46,114 nucleotides of DNA, from the NCBI RefSeq assembly GCF_000342045.1, contig NZ_AONQ01000037.1:1-46114 (forward strand). The letters are read 5' to 3'. Positions 22,988-31,973 of this stretch are shown piece after piece. The notes beneath the pieces were generated by a model. It was not told the origin of the DNA, ran no database searches, and saw only the letters and a list, made by a program, of their open reading frames with translations. The first letter of the stretch is position 1. Each line of letters begins with the position of its first letter. Position numbers and translations under genes: made by a program. The stretch is from Paramagnetospirillum caucaseum. GTDB taxonomy: Bacteria > Pseudomonadota > Alphaproteobacteria > Rhodospirillales > Magnetospirillaceae.

Positions 22988-23808
22988 CACGTGGTGCGCC
23001 CGCCATCCATGGATACCACCGCCCCGGTCATGTAGGACGAGGCGTCCGAGCACAGGAACTGCACGGCGCCCCGGTATTCGTCGCGCCTGGCCATGCGGCC
23101 CAGGGGAATCAGGGCGGCCAGCTTGGCGACGAAGGCGTCGGGCTGGTCCACATGGACGCCGCCCGGCGCCAGGGCGTTGCAGCGCACCCCCTGCTCGGCC
23201 CAGTAGGTGGCGAGATAGCGGGTCAGGCCGATCAGCCCGTGCTTGACCACCGAATAGGTCACCGGCTTGACCGGCTGGCATTCGGGCGCCACGTCGTCCT
23301 TGCGGTAGAGCCGCTGGTCGGGGGCGATGATTCCTAGATCCGAGGCGATGTTGAGAATGACGCCGCCACCCTTCTCCGCCATGTGGCTGCCGATCAGACG
23401 GGCGCAGAGGAAGGCGCCGGTCAGGCCGACGGCGATGTCCAGATCCCAGGCGGCGCGGGGAAACACTTCCAGGCGCGAGCCGGGAATGCCGCCGGCATCG
23501 TTGACCTTGGGATTGTTGGCGGCGTTGTTGATCAGGATGTGAATGCCGCCGGTTCGCTCCAGGGTCAGGCGCACCGCCTCTTCCACCTTGGCCTCGTCGG
23601 TGATGTCGACGCCCAGGCCGAAGGCCGGGACGTCCCATTCCCTGGCGATGGCCTCGGCGGTTTCCTGGGCGCGGCCCTGATCCAGATCCCACAGCACCGG
23701 AACGGCGCCCAGCTCGGCCAGGGCGCAAGCGTGCTCGACGCCTAGCAGCCCGGCCCCGCCGGTGACGATGGCCGTGCGGCCCTTGAGGGAAAAGCGTTCC
23801 GGGATCAT
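22984..23808 (-). CDS. Classical SDR oxidoreductase, PtmA-like
   Basis: 274 aa from the ATG at 23808. TAIVTGGAGLLG is the TGxxxGxG cofactor motif, followed by ILINNAANNP, NIASDLG and the catalytic YSVVKHG (Tyr-x3-Lys), ending SMDGGRTTW as in SDRs of this type. PtmA of Campylobacter flagellar glycan clusters has the same build but an unproven reaction. It overlaps the Gfo/Idh gene upstream and the unknown gene downstream by 4 bp each. A plausible job is oxidation of a hydroxyl on a nonulosonate or hexose before amination. Confidence 0.87.
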   Translation of the reverse strand: MIPERFSLKGRTAIVTGGAGLLGVEHACALAELGAVPVLWDLDQGRAQETAEAIAREWDVPAFGLGVDITDEAKVEEAVRLTLERTGGIHILINNAANNPKVNDAGGIPGSRLEVFPRAAWDLDIAVGLTGAFLCARLIGSHMAEKGGGVILNIASDLGIIAPDQRLYRKDDVAPECQPVKPVTYSVVKHGLIGLTRYLATYWAEQGVRCNALAPGGVHVDQPDAFVAKLAALIPLGRMARRDEYRGAVQFLCSDASSYMTGAVVSMDGGRTTW

Positions 23809-24827
23809 GGTTCCATTCCTTTGCGCACCTGGCGCAGCATTTCCGAGGCCAGGTCCTGTCCGGCCCGGCAGGCGGCCAGCGACGACAGCGGCTCGGCCCG
23901 GCGAGCCACGCAATCGAGGAAATGCGAAAGCTCGGCGAGGAACAGCTCGTTGCGGTCGAAATCGGGCAATTGCTCGGCCAGCGGCGGGCGGCCCGCCTCC
24001 TCGATGGTGATGGCAAGCTTGGGCAGTTCCATGGTCAGCCGGCCCTTGGAACCATTGACCACGAAGCGCCGGGCCGGCGGATTCTGCACGAAGGACAGGC
24101 TGACCGCCGCTGGGACACGGCGGCCCTCCACCTGGAATTCCATGATGGCGGCGACGCTGTCCTCCACATCGATGGCCCACTCGCCGGTGGTGCCGCCCAC
24201 CGCGTGAATGTTGGAGGCCGGGCCGAACAGCCAGCCCAGCAGGTCGAGCTCGTGGATCTCGGTCATCACCACGCCGCCGCCCAGGGCGCGCTGGCCGGCA
24301 TAGAACTCGCCCGGCTTCTCGTAGCCGTGCCAGGAGGGCATGTGGGAATGGACGGTGACTTCCAGCGACTGCACCCGCCCCACCCGTCCGGCGGCCAGCA
24401 GGGTGCGCAGGCGGGCCACCAGCGGGTTGAAGCGCTGCTGATAGGCCACCATCAGCGGCAGCCCGGCCTTGGCGGCGGCTTCTTCCAGGTGGGCATAGCC
24501 CTTCGAATCAGTGGCGGCGGGTTTTTCCACCATCACCGGCACGCCGGATTCCAGCAAAGCGAGGCAGTGCTCCACATGCAGGGCCGACGGCGTGGACACC
24601 ACCGCCAGATCGGGCGCCCAGGCCAGGCCGGTGGCCAGATCGGGCAGGGCCGTGACCCGGTACTTGTCCATCACATCGACGCTCTCGTCGATGGTGAGGT
24701 CGTTGTTGATCTCGAAGGCGCGACCCTTGGTCCGCACCGCCCGGATCTCCGCCTCGGGGTGGAGGCGGCGCAGGTTGCGCAGGTGGCGCTGGCCGACGCC
24801 GCCCAGGCCCAGGAACAGCGCCCGCAT
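23805..24827 (-). CDS. Gfo/Idh/MocA-family NAD(P)-dependent sugar dehydrogenase
   Basis: 340 aa. The N-terminal Rossmann motif is FLGLGGVGQRHLRNL, VVSTPSALHVEHC follows, and the family signature EKPAA holds the catalytic Lys. The C-terminal alpha/beta domain starts at about residue 130 and includes GGGVVMTEIHELDLLGWL. It should oxidise or reduce a sugar carbon using NAD(P). It shares one base with the aminotransferase gene (TGATG) and 4 bp with the SDR. Placed next to an aminotransferase, a ketone-forming role is the natural reading, though the position oxidised cannot be told. Confidence 0.88.
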   Translation of the reverse strand: MRALFLGLGGVGQRHLRNLRRLHPEAEIRAVRTKGRAFEINNDLTIDESVDVMDKYRVTALPDLATGLAWAPDLAVVSTPSALHVEHCLALLESGVPVMVEKPAATDSKGYAHLEEAAAKAGLPLMVAYQQRFNPLVARLRTLLAAGRVGRVQSLEVTVHSHMPSWHGYEKPGEFYAGQRALGGGVVMTEIHELDLLGWLFGPASNIHAVGGTTGEWAIDVEDSVAAIMEFQVEGRRVPAAVSLSFVQNPPARRFVVNGSKGRLTMELPKLAITIEEAGRPPLAEQLPDFDRNELFLAELSHFLDCVARRAEPLSSLAACRAGQDLASEMLRQVRKGMEP

Positions 24828-26164
24828 CAGCCGCGCTTCTTGGTGACGTAGGAATTGAAGTCGGCCACTTTCCGGAACACCGGCTTGACCGGCTCGCCCT
24901 CGATCAGCGGACGCAGGGACTGGCCCGAATCCACCACCTTCCGGAACAGGCCCAACACCTCGTCATAGGCCTCCAGGGTGTATTCGATGTCGTCCATGGA
25001 ATGCGACCAGCACAGCGCATGGTAGGCGGTCCACAGGATGCCGCGGCGGATCATCTCCTGCTGGAAGTAGGACTTCATCTCCAATTCGTCATAGCGGCCC
25101 TGGCCGGTGAACGAGATGATGGTGCGGCAGGGATAGCCGATGCAGGAGGTGAATTCCTCCAGCCCGTGGCTGGCGACCAGGGCGTTGTAGCCGTCCTTCA
25201 GCCGGGTGCCCACTGTCCACAGGTGATCGGGAACCTTTTCCCGCTTCAGCTTGGGAATGCAGGCCTTGGCGGCGGCCAGACCGATGCAGTCGCCGCCATA
25301 GGTGAAGGAGAAGAAGGTCTTCTCCAGCGCGAACATGTATTCTTTCTTGCCGACGATGGCCGACAGCGGAATGGCGTTGGAGATGGCCTTGGCGAAGGTG
25401 GCCAGATCGGGGGTGACGCCGGTCAGCGCCTGGGCGCCGCCGAAATGGAACCTGAAGCCGGTGATGATCTCGTCGAAGATCAGCAGCGCGCCGTAATGGT
25501 GCGCCATCTTCTTGACCTCGTGCAGGAAATTGTCCTTGGGCTCGAGGATGGTGAGCGGCTCCATGATGACGCAGGCCACCTGGCCGGGATGGGCCTTGAA
25601 GATGGCTTCCAGCGAATCCAGGTCGTTGTAGTTGAACGAGTGGCTGAGCTGCTTGGCGAATTCGGGAATGCCGGAATTCAGGTCGGTGTTGGCGATGTAC
25701 CAGTCGTGCCAGCCGTGATAGCCGCAATAGGCCACATGCTCGCGCCCGGTCACGGCGCGGGCCACGCGCACCGCCACCGTGGTGGCGTCGGCGCCGTTCT
25801 TGCCGAAGCGGGCGGCTTCCGCGCAGGGAATGGCGTCGATCAGCTGTTCGGTGACGTCCACCTCCAGCTCGTTCATCAGCGAGAAGGTGGAGCCCAGCTC
25901 CAGCTGCTCCATCACCGCGGCATTCACGTCCGGGTCGGCATAGCCCAGGATGATGGGATGGCAGGCCATGATGTAGTCGAGATAGTCGTTGCCATCCACG
26001 TCCCACACGCGCGAGCCCTTGCCGCGGTGCAGGTATTTGGGCGCGAAGCCCTCGACGAACTGGGTGACGCCCTTGGAGAAGGTCTGGCTGCCGGCGGGCA
26101 CCACCTTCTTGGCGCGCTCGTAGATCTCGTTGGAGCGGGTGATGACGGGCGTGCGGTGGATCAT
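24827..26164 (-). CDS. Class III PLP aminotransferase, glutamate-1-semialdehyde-aminomutase-like
   Basis: 445 aa. VPAGSQTFSKG, GNDYLDYIM, the PLP phosphate-binding segment NGADATTVAVRVARAVTG, YHGWHDWY, IFDEIITGFRFHFGGAQ, and the FAKAISNAIPLSAI region with the Schiff-base Lys are all present. It resembles GSA aminomutase but is not beside haem genes. It lies between a CMP-sugar synthetase and a sugar dehydrogenase with 4-bp and 1-bp overlaps. It probably installs an amino group on a keto sugar or keto-acid. True aminomutase activity is considered unlikely from context alone. Confidence 0.87.
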   Translation of the reverse strand: MIHRTPVITRSNEIYERAKKVVPAGSQTFSKGVTQFVEGFAPKYLHRGKGSRVWDVDGNDYLDYIMACHPIILGYADPDVNAAVMEQLELGSTFSLMNELEVDVTEQLIDAIPCAEAARFGKNGADATTVAVRVARAVTGREHVAYCGYHGWHDWYIANTDLNSGIPEFAKQLSHSFNYNDLDSLEAIFKAHPGQVACVIMEPLTILEPKDNFLHEVKKMAHHYGALLIFDEIITGFRFHFGGAQALTGVTPDLATFAKAISNAIPLSAIVGKKEYMFALEKTFFSFTYGGDCIGLAAAKACIPKLKREKVPDHLWTVGTRLKDGYNALVASHGLEEFTSCIGYPCRTIISFTGQGRYDELEMKSYFQQEMIRRGILWTAYHALCWSHSMDDIEYTLEAYDEVLGLFRKVVDSGQSLRPLIEGEPVKPVFRKVADFNSYVTKKRG

Positions 26165-26832
26165 CGGTTCTTCTCCGCCTGGAAACGCTGCCAGCGCTCC
26201 AGGTCCTCAGGGGTGTCCACTTCGATCAGGTTGCGGGCGGTGGCTTCGCTCAGGAAGACCGGCATTGTCGCCGACCCCACCAGCTCGCTGTTCAGCTGGT
26301 CCAGGATGCCGGCCCGGAAGCAGCAGGTATAATGGTAGGTCATCCAGGCCGGCGGCATGTCCTGGCGGCGGAAGAGATCGTTCTCGATGTACTGGGTGAG
26401 GGTGCCGCCATCCCATTGCCAGCAGGAATAGGGATGGGTCTTGGCCGGGATGAAGCTCATCACGCTGCGGGTGCCGGGCGTTTCGGCCACGGCGCGGGCG
26501 GTGGCGAAATCCTCGGCGTTCTTATAGAGCACCGGCAGGTAGAACAGCCAGAGCACATCGTCGGGCTCCACCGCCATGGCGGGGATCAGATCCTCGAACA
26601 TGGATTTGATGGACACCGCCGGCCCGGCCAGTGTGGCGGGGCGGTTACGGACCTCGTAGCCGCGTCCGCGCGCCTTGTCGGCCACCACCGGATCATCGGT
26701 GGAGACGATGGTGCGCCCGAACCAGCCCTCGGCATCGATGAAATTTGCGGTCGCGTCGAAAAACATGCGGTTCTTGCCGGGCAGGCCGACCGAGCCGGCA
26801 CGGGCGGGAATGACGGCGATGTGGCGGGTCAT
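26161..26832 (-). CDS. CMP-nonulosonate cytidylyltransferase (NeuA/LegF-like)
   Basis: 223 aa from the ATG at 26832; the longer open frame upstream is an out-of-frame shadow of the formyltransferase. IPARAGSVGLPGKN is the CMP-acid-sugar synthetase signature, with Val where most members have Lys (GSKG). VSTDDPVVADKARGRG and a C-terminal EVDTPEDLERW complete the fold. It activates a nonulosonic acid with CTP for transfer. It is the only such enzyme in the window, so it may serve this operon, the left-hand legionaminate pathway, or both. Confidence 0.87.
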   Translation of the reverse strand: MTRHIAVIPARAGSVGLPGKNRMFFDATANFIDAEGWFGRTIVSTDDPVVADKARGRGYEVRNRPATLAGPAVSIKSMFEDLIPAMAVEPDDVLWLFYLPVLYKNAEDFATARAVAETPGTRSVMSFIPAKTHPYSCWQWDGGTLTQYIENDLFRRQDMPPAWMTYHYTCCFRAGILDQLNSELVGSATMPVFLSEATARNLIEVDTPEDLERWQRFQAEKNR

Positions 26833-27896
26833 GGTTTGGTGCCTCCGGGAACGGCCATCTTGGAGGCGGCGATCACGGCGCTCCTGGCGCGGTGGAGAAT
26901 TTCCGGCGGGGTCGAGAACATATCGGTGATGCCGATCAGCTCGGCGGGCCGGCTTTCCTGCCAGTCCACCATCACCCGGCGGATGCGCAGGATGCCGCCA
27001 TTGGCGATCACCCGGACGGAGCCGTCCGACAGCCGGCTCAACACGCGACCGGCGGCGTAGGGGTGCCAGATCTGGCCGTCCGGCTCGATCTCGGCGTCGA
27101 GGACCGCGACCTTGGTCTCGCCGATGAAGGTGAAGGCGCCGGGATAGGGTGGGCCGAAGGCGCGAATGAAGCGCTCCAGTGCCTCGATGGGCCACGACCA
27201 GTCAATGGCGCCGTTGGTCTCGGTGTGCAGGCGGGGCAGGTAGGTGGCCTGGTCCTCGTCCTGGGGCCGGGCGGGCAGGGGCTGGCCGGCCTCGGCGGCA
27301 TCCAGGAAGTCCTCGATCAACTGAGCATAGACCCGGTTGGTGGCCGCCAGGAAGTGGTTGGGCAGGGGATAGGGGTGGTTCAGTTCGCCGGTGCGGGTGC
27401 TGAGTAGCAAGCCGGTGTCCACGCCCTCGTCGATCATGTGCAGGGTCGCCGACACCTCGTCGGAGCCGTTCATGATCCGCCAGGAGAAGGTGCCGCCGCC
27501 TCGCTCGAGCGGCAGACGCGACGGGTGCAGGTTGAAGACCAGCCCGCCAAAGGCGCGGATGAAATCGCCCCGGATGATGGAGCGGCAACTGCACGAAAAG
27601 GCGGCGGTGCAGCCCATGTCCGTGAGGCGGGCGATCAGGGCGCCATCGGTCAGTGTCTTGCTCTCGATGACCTCTACGCCCAATTCCGCCGCTACATCGA
27701 AGACATAGGAATAGACTTCCGGGTCGGTCAGCAATTGCCGGTCACGCTCATGGTCGGAGCGGGGATGGGTGACCACCACCGGGGCCGGAAAGCCGCGTTC
27801 GGTCAAGCGGCGCATCAGGGTGCACAGATGATGGCCATGGCCCAGCAGGGCCAGCTTCAGCTCGGACTTCGGCGGCAGGTGGATCTCGGTGGTCAT
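26829..27896 (-). CDS. Formyltransferase (methionyl-tRNA-formyltransferase fold), sugar N-formylase candidate
   Basis: 355 aa. The N10-formyl-THF-dependent catalytic residues are visible: Asn122 and His124 in FNLHPSRLP and Asp160 in IDEGVDTG. A C-terminal OB-like part follows from about residue 235. The N-terminal GHGHHLCTLMRRL differs from Fmt's usual opening, and the gene lies inside a nonulosonate operon between an isomerase and the CMP-synthetase (4-bp overlaps). Transfer of formyl to an amino sugar is therefore more likely than to Met-tRNA, with the amine presumably made by the class III aminotransferase. Confidence 0.86.
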   Translation of the reverse strand: MTTEIHLPPKSELKLALLGHGHHLCTLMRRLTERGFPAPVVVTHPRSDHERDRQLLTDPEVYSYVFDVAAELGVEVIESKTLTDGALIARLTDMGCTAAFSCSCRSIIRGDFIRAFGGLVFNLHPSRLPLERGGGTFSWRIMNGSDEVSATLHMIDEGVDTGLLLSTRTGELNHPYPLPNHFLAATNRVYAQLIEDFLDAAEAGQPLPARPQDEDQATYLPRLHTETNGAIDWSWPIEALERFIRAFGPPYPGAFTFIGETKVAVLDAEIEPDGQIWHPYAAGRVLSRLSDGSVRVIANGGILRIRRVMVDWQESRPAELIGITDMFSTPPEILHRARSAVIAASKMAVPGGTKP

Positions 27897-28714
27897 CCCG
27901 CCTTCTCCCGCAGCCAGGCCAGTTGGCGACCGAACACCTCGAGGCCTTCATCATCGCGGAAGGCCTGCATGATGACGGGGCCGGAAAAGCCCGCTTGCCG
28001 CATCAGGTCCAGCACCAGGGGGATGTCGGCATTGCCGCTGCCCAGGTCCACCGAACCGCCGCTCAGCACCCTATCCTTGATGTGGACATCGGAAATCCGG
28101 GGGCCATAGGCCGCCCATTCGGCGCGCGGGTCATAGCCCCAGGATGCCGAATTGCCGATGTCGTAATTGACGGTGACGCGAGGCGACGGCAGGCGGGCCA
28201 GCAATCCGGCAAAGCGGATTGGGTCGAGATCGGTTTCCAGCGACAGGTTGATGCCCAGGGCTTCGGCCTTGGGCAGGATTCGGGTGAGCGCCGCCACCAG
28301 GGAATCTTCCTGGTCGGCATCCTCCAGGCGGGAATGATCGACGCAGGGAATGACGATGTCGCCGATCCCCAATTCGCCGGCGCGGTCCAGCAGGAGGTCC
28401 AGGCAGGCGGCGGCTTCGTCCCGGCGCTCGCCCCGGTGCAGCGGTGCCTCCATGAAGTAATCGGCGCAGATGGAAGCCACCCGCACGCCGCTGGATTCCA
28501 TGGCGGCGCGCAAGGATTCGAGACCGCCTTCGGCCAGCAGGGGATTCTCGGCGGCATCCTCGTAATCGAGGATGAACTCGATCAGCTCCAGCCCGAAGCG
28601 GGCGGCCACCGGGAACTCGTCGGCCCAGTATCCCTTGGGATGCGCCTGGTAGCGGCCCTTGTACTTGGGCAAGAGCCGCCCTTCCATGACACCCAGGCGC
28701 CAGGGACCCAGCAT
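27893..28714 (-). CDS. Sugar phosphate isomerase/epimerase-like TIM-barrel protein
   Basis: 273 aa from the ATG at 28714 with AGG eight bases upstream. The AP-endonuclease-2 superfamily fold is suggested by LIEFILDYEDAAENPL, VASICADYFMEAPL, NLSLETDL, VNYDIGNSASWGYD and SDVHIKDR, which supply metal-binding Glu, Asp and His residues. Enzymes of this family interconvert keto and aldo sugars or epimerise next to a carbonyl. It lies 8 bp after neuB2 and overlaps the formyltransferase, so it probably prepares a substrate of the short NeuB or isomerises its product. Confidence 0.84.
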   Translation of the reverse strand: MLGPWRLGVMEGRLLPKYKGRYQAHPKGYWADEFPVAARFGLELIEFILDYEDAAENPLLAEGGLESLRAAMESSGVRVASICADYFMEAPLHRGERRDEAAACLDLLLDRAGELGIGDIVIPCVDHSRLEDADQEDSLVAALTRILPKAEALGINLSLETDLDPIRFAGLLARLPSPRVTVNYDIGNSASWGYDPRAEWAAYGPRISDVHIKDRVLSGGSVDLGSGNADIPLVLDLMRQAGFSGPVIMQAFRDDEGLEVFGRQLAWLREKAG

Positions 28715-28722
28715 GGTTAGAC

Positions 28723-29568
28723 CTACAGTCCCATGGCGGCGGGGGTGGGCTTCAGCTTCTCGAGGATCTTGGCCTCGGCCTCGCTGACCTTCTTGACGCC
28801 GTCGCCCATGGCGGTCTCGACGGCACGGACCATCTTGACCAGCTTCTCCAGGCCGACCAGTTCCACCGAGGCGGCCTGGTCCGAGCCGTACATGGCGCGA
28901 TCCAGCGTGATGTGGCGCTCGAGAGACGTAATCCCCATGGCGGCGGCGCCCACGGACACGGCCAGGCCGGTCTCGTGGCCGGAATAGCCCACGCCGCAGC
29001 CGTAGCGGGCGCGCAGCGTCTCGATGCACTTGAGGTTGGCGTCGGCCACCGCCATGGGATAGGTGCTGACGCAGTGCATCAGCTCATAGGGGCACTTGGC
29101 GGCCTTGAAGATTTCGACCACCGTGTCGATGTGCTCGAGCGAGTGCATGCCGGTGGAGATGAAGGTATGCTTGCCTTCCTCGGCGATCAGCTTCAAGAGC
29201 GGGAAGTTGCCCAGCATGGCCGAGGCCACCTTGTTGTACTTGCCGTCGAACTGGCGCAGGAACTTCTGGGCCTCCACGTCCCAGGCCGAGGCGAACCACT
29301 CGATGCCCAGCTGCTTGCAGTAGCGGTCGATCTCCTTGTATTCGGCGACACCGAATTCCAGGCCTTCCTTTTGCTGGCGCTGGGTGGTGCCCCAGGGGCT
29401 TTCGCGGGGCGAATCCAGCAATTCCTGGGAATAGACCAGATCGAGGGTGCGCTTCTGGAATTTGACGGCGTCGGCGCCGAACCTGTGGGCACCCTCGATC
29501 AGCTTCTTGGCGATGTCGAGGTCGCCGTTATGGTTGATGCCGATCTCGGCGATGATGAAAATGGACAT
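28723..29568 (-). CDS. neuB: Short NeuB/SpsE-family nonulosonate synthase lacking SAF domain
   Basis: 281 aa. The barrel motifs FIIAEIGINHNGD, VKFQKRTLDLVY, WFASAWD, FISTGMHS, MHCVSTYP, GYSGHE and LERHITLDRAM are clear, but the protein ends where the antifreeze-like SAF domain of the full-length paralogue at 9800 begins. Shorter NeuB proteins are known among synthases that use phosphorylated sugars, such as KDN-9-phosphate and sialic-acid-9-phosphate synthases. The KdsC-like phosphatase 5 bp upstream fits such a phosphorylated route. The product is therefore probably different from that of the left-hand pathway. Confidence 0.89.
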   Translation of the reverse strand: MSIFIIAEIGINHNGDLDIAKKLIEGAHRFGADAVKFQKRTLDLVYSQELLDSPRESPWGTTQRQQKEGLEFGVAEYKEIDRYCKQLGIEWFASAWDVEAQKFLRQFDGKYNKVASAMLGNFPLLKLIAEEGKHTFISTGMHSLEHIDTVVEIFKAAKCPYELMHCVSTYPMAVADANLKCIETLRARYGCGVGYSGHETGLAVSVGAAAMGITSLERHITLDRAMYGSDQAASVELVGLEKLVKMVRAVETAMGDGVKKVSEAEAKILEKLKPTPAAMGL

Positions 29569-29573
29569 GGGTG

Positions 29574-30077
29574 TCAGGCTCCTGCGGCGCAGAGGTAGTT
29601 TTCGACGAAATCGCGGATGACCCCTTCGCCACCCCGCGCTCGGGTAACGAAGACGGCCAGGGAAAGGATGGTGGGGTGGGCGTCGGCGGGGGCGATGGGC
29701 TGCCCTACCAGCCGCATGGCGGAAAGGTCGTTCAAGTCGTTGCCGATGAACACGGTATGGGCGGCATCGAAGCCGTTTTCGGCGAGATGGCGGGCCAGGA
29801 CCTCGCTCTTCTCCTCCAGACCCTGGAGCACCGGAATCTGCAGTTTGCGGGCGCGCGCCGCCACCACCGGATTGGTCTCGGTGGACAGGATGATCTGGGG
29901 AATGCCCAGCTTGCGAAGGGCCGCCACCGCCATGCCGTCGGCGCGGTTGACCAGCACGGCCTCATGCCCGGTCTCGTCCACCAGCACGCGGTTGTCGGTC
30001 ATCACGCCGTCGAAATCGTAGCAGACCAGATCGATGCGGCGGTTCGGGGTCCAGCCGAAGGTGGGGGAGACGGTCAT
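29574..30077 (-). CDS. KdsC-like HAD phosphatase
   Basis: 167 aa, the C0-type capless size of KdsC and KDN-9-phosphate phosphatase. CYDFDGVMTDN holds the nucleophile Asp21 and the acid/base Asp23; ILSTETN and IGNDLNDLSAM are motifs II and IV. It should dephosphorylate an 8- or 9-phosphorylated ulosonic acid. Its place directly before the short neuB argues for that enzyme's product as substrate rather than KDO-8-phosphate. The gap to the radical SAM gene upstream is 3 bp. Confidence 0.88.
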   Translation of the reverse strand: MTVSPTFGWTPNRRIDLVCYDFDGVMTDNRVLVDETGHEAVLVNRADGMAVAALRKLGIPQIILSTETNPVVAARARKLQIPVLQGLEEKSEVLARHLAENGFDAAHTVFIGNDLNDLSAMRLVGQPIAPADAHPTILSLAVFVTRARGGEGVIRDFVENYLCAAGA

Positions 30078-30080
30078 GGC

Positions 30081-31973
30081 TCAGCGCCCCTTGCGCAACG
30101 GGACCATGGCCGGGCTGTCCAGTCCCTCCAGGCTGGCGGTTTCCTCGACCAGCTTGCGCAGCGAGCGGTAGCTGCCCTCGTTCTGGGTTCTGGAGACGAA
30201 TCCCAGCTTGACGGCCAGCCATTCGCGCAACAGGCGCCAGGTCGGGCCGAGCCCGGATTCCCCCGCCACCTTGAGCAGTACGAGGAGCGGCAGGAAACGG
30301 CGCAGCCGGTAGGCGAGCTCCGGGTAGCAGATGACCGCCAGCCCCAGGTTGCGCTTGCGCAGCAGGCCGAACAGCGACGGCAGTTCGGGCGCCTCGCCCT
30401 CCAGTTCCATGGCGTCCTGGGTGCCGTGCAGCGAATCCACGGCCAGGCTGCGCTCCACCAGCTGCTTCGGATTGGCGAAGTAGCCGTCGATGGGGCGTTT
30501 GCGCTGGCGCTTGAAATAGTTGGTGTCGCCCAGCAGGACCTTACGGTAATGCTCCAGGCCGTACTTGGCCACGTAGGCGTGATTGACCTCGATAGTCACC
30601 AGGCTGCGCCATGTGCGCGCGGTCAGGACCGGCTGGTCGGTGAAATTCAGCGTCGAGGTCTCGTCATGGGCGTCGCGGTCGGAAATCTGCGACAGATAGC
30701 GCTCCTCGCCCTCCAGGCCGGCGGCAATCATTCCATGGCTGCGGGCGAAGTCGTAGAGCGGCGTGCCGGGCAGCGCCTGGGCATAATTGATGGACAGGTC
30801 GTTGGGGTTCTGGTGCGGCGCCAGGGTCATGGCGAACTTGCAGAACTCGATGGTCTCGCGGATGGTCTGGGTGGTCTCACCCGGCATGCCGACGACCAGC
30901 TGCACCACGGTGTAGAGACCGGCCTGCACGGTCCACTCCATGGCGTTGTAGTTGTCGGCCAGCTTGACCTTCTTCTCCATGACCTGGAGCATCTTCTCGC
31001 TGCCGGTCTCCATGCCGTACATCAGCGTGACGCAGCCGGCATCGCGCATCATGGAGATCAGCTCGGGATTGACACAGTTCACCCGCATGCCGGACACGCG
31101 CCACAGCATGTCCAGCGGCTTGATCTTGGCGCAGAACTCGGCCAGCCAGCGTTTATCGGTGCCGAAATTCTCGTCACCCACCACGAAGAAGCCGACGTCG
31201 TGATGCGCCTTGAGTTCCGTCAGGCGCGCCACCAGCAGGTCGACGGGAATGTAGCGGATGCCCTTGTCGAAGCGATGGCAGAAGGTGCAACGCGCCACGC
31301 AACCCTTGGAACAGCGGATGGTGGCCAATTTCTTGCCTCGGCGGTGTGGCTGGGAGGCACGGGGCTCGCGGGTCAGCCAGAATTCCTCCTCGCCGTCGCA
31401 CAGGGGATCGTAGACGTAGATGTCGAGAGTGCCGGCACCCTCCAGGTCGGACCAGCAGATGTCGAAGATCTGGCTGGCCGGCAGCGAGGGCGGATACCCC
31501 GTGTTGACCAGCTGGCCATCCTTGTTCAGGTAGACTAGGCCGGGAATATCCGTGTAATCGGCGGGATCGATGGTGCTCTCGGCGCGGCGAACCACCTCCA
31601 GGAAGCATTCCTCGCCCTCGCCGGTGGCGCACATGTCCACGCGCGAGCGGCGCAGCAGCACCTCGGCGCTGGCCGCCAGGTTGCCGCCCACCACGATCAG
31701 GCAATGGGGCAGGGCGGCCTTGACCGCGTCGGCCAGGCGCCTGGTATAGCTGAAGGCGGTGGAAACCACGGCACTGATGCCCAGAACGCGGGGGTTCTGA
31801 GCCACGATGTGGCGAACCGCCTCGTCGAAATCGGGGCGCAGGGCGTCGATGTGGTAGAAACCCACATCCTCGATGCCCTTCTTGCGCAGGTAGTTGAGGA
31901 TCGCAAGGCTGCCGAAGGGCGGCGTGCTGGTCGGCCTTGGCCGGATCGGGGTGGTGACGATCAAGGCCTTCAT
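30081..31973 (-). CDS. B12-binding-type radical SAM protein
   Basis: 630 aa from the ATG at 31973, which overlaps the antiterminator stop by 4 bp; a GTG at 31982 is also open. The N-terminal B12-binding region spans about residues 1-150 (VGGNLAASAEVLLRR, ATGEGEE). The radical SAM motif CVARCTFC is at residues 225-232, followed by FFVVGDENFGTDKRW and YGMETGSEKML. A long C-terminal region (about 190 residues) has no motif I can name. It is the first enzyme gene after the two regulators of this operon. The substrate is unknown. Confidence 0.87.
   Translation of the reverse strand: MKALIVTTPIRPRPTSTPPFGSLAILNYLRKKGIEDVGFYHIDALRPDFDEAVRHIVAQNPRVLGISAVVSTAFSYTRRLADAVKAALPHCLIVVGGNLAASAEVLLRRSRVDMCATGEGEECFLEVVRRAESTIDPADYTDIPGLVYLNKDGQLVNTGYPPSLPASQIFDICWSDLEGAGTLDIYVYDPLCDGEEEFWLTREPRASQPHRRGKKLATIRCSKGCVARCTFCHRFDKGIRYIPVDLLVARLTELKAHHDVGFFVVGDENFGTDKRWLAEFCAKIKPLDMLWRVSGMRVNCVNPELISMMRDAGCVTLMYGMETGSEKMLQVMEKKVKLADNYNAMEWTVQAGLYTVVQLVVGMPGETTQTIRETIEFCKFAMTLAPHQNPNDLSINYAQALPGTPLYDFARSHGMIAAGLEGEERYLSQISDRDAHDETSTLNFTDQPVLTARTWRSLVTIEVNHAYVAKYGLEHYRKVLLGDTNYFKRQRKRPIDGYFANPKQLVERSLAVDSLHGTQDAMELEGEAPELPSLFGLLRKRNLGLAVICYPELAYRLRRFLPLLVLLKVAGESGLGPTWRLLREWLAVKLGFVSRTQNEGSYRSLRKLVEETASLEGLDSPAMVPLRKGR

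Noticed and set aside
21836-24016. 726-aa fused frame covering the unknown protein and beyond
   Set aside because: The first 343 codons are an out-of-frame shadow of the SDR and Gfo/Idh genes; the GTGA junction at 22987 is the natural start.
29571-31538. 655-aa open frame on the plus strand
   Set aside because: It is antisense to the phosphatase and radical SAM genes, with shadow-type composition and no motif.
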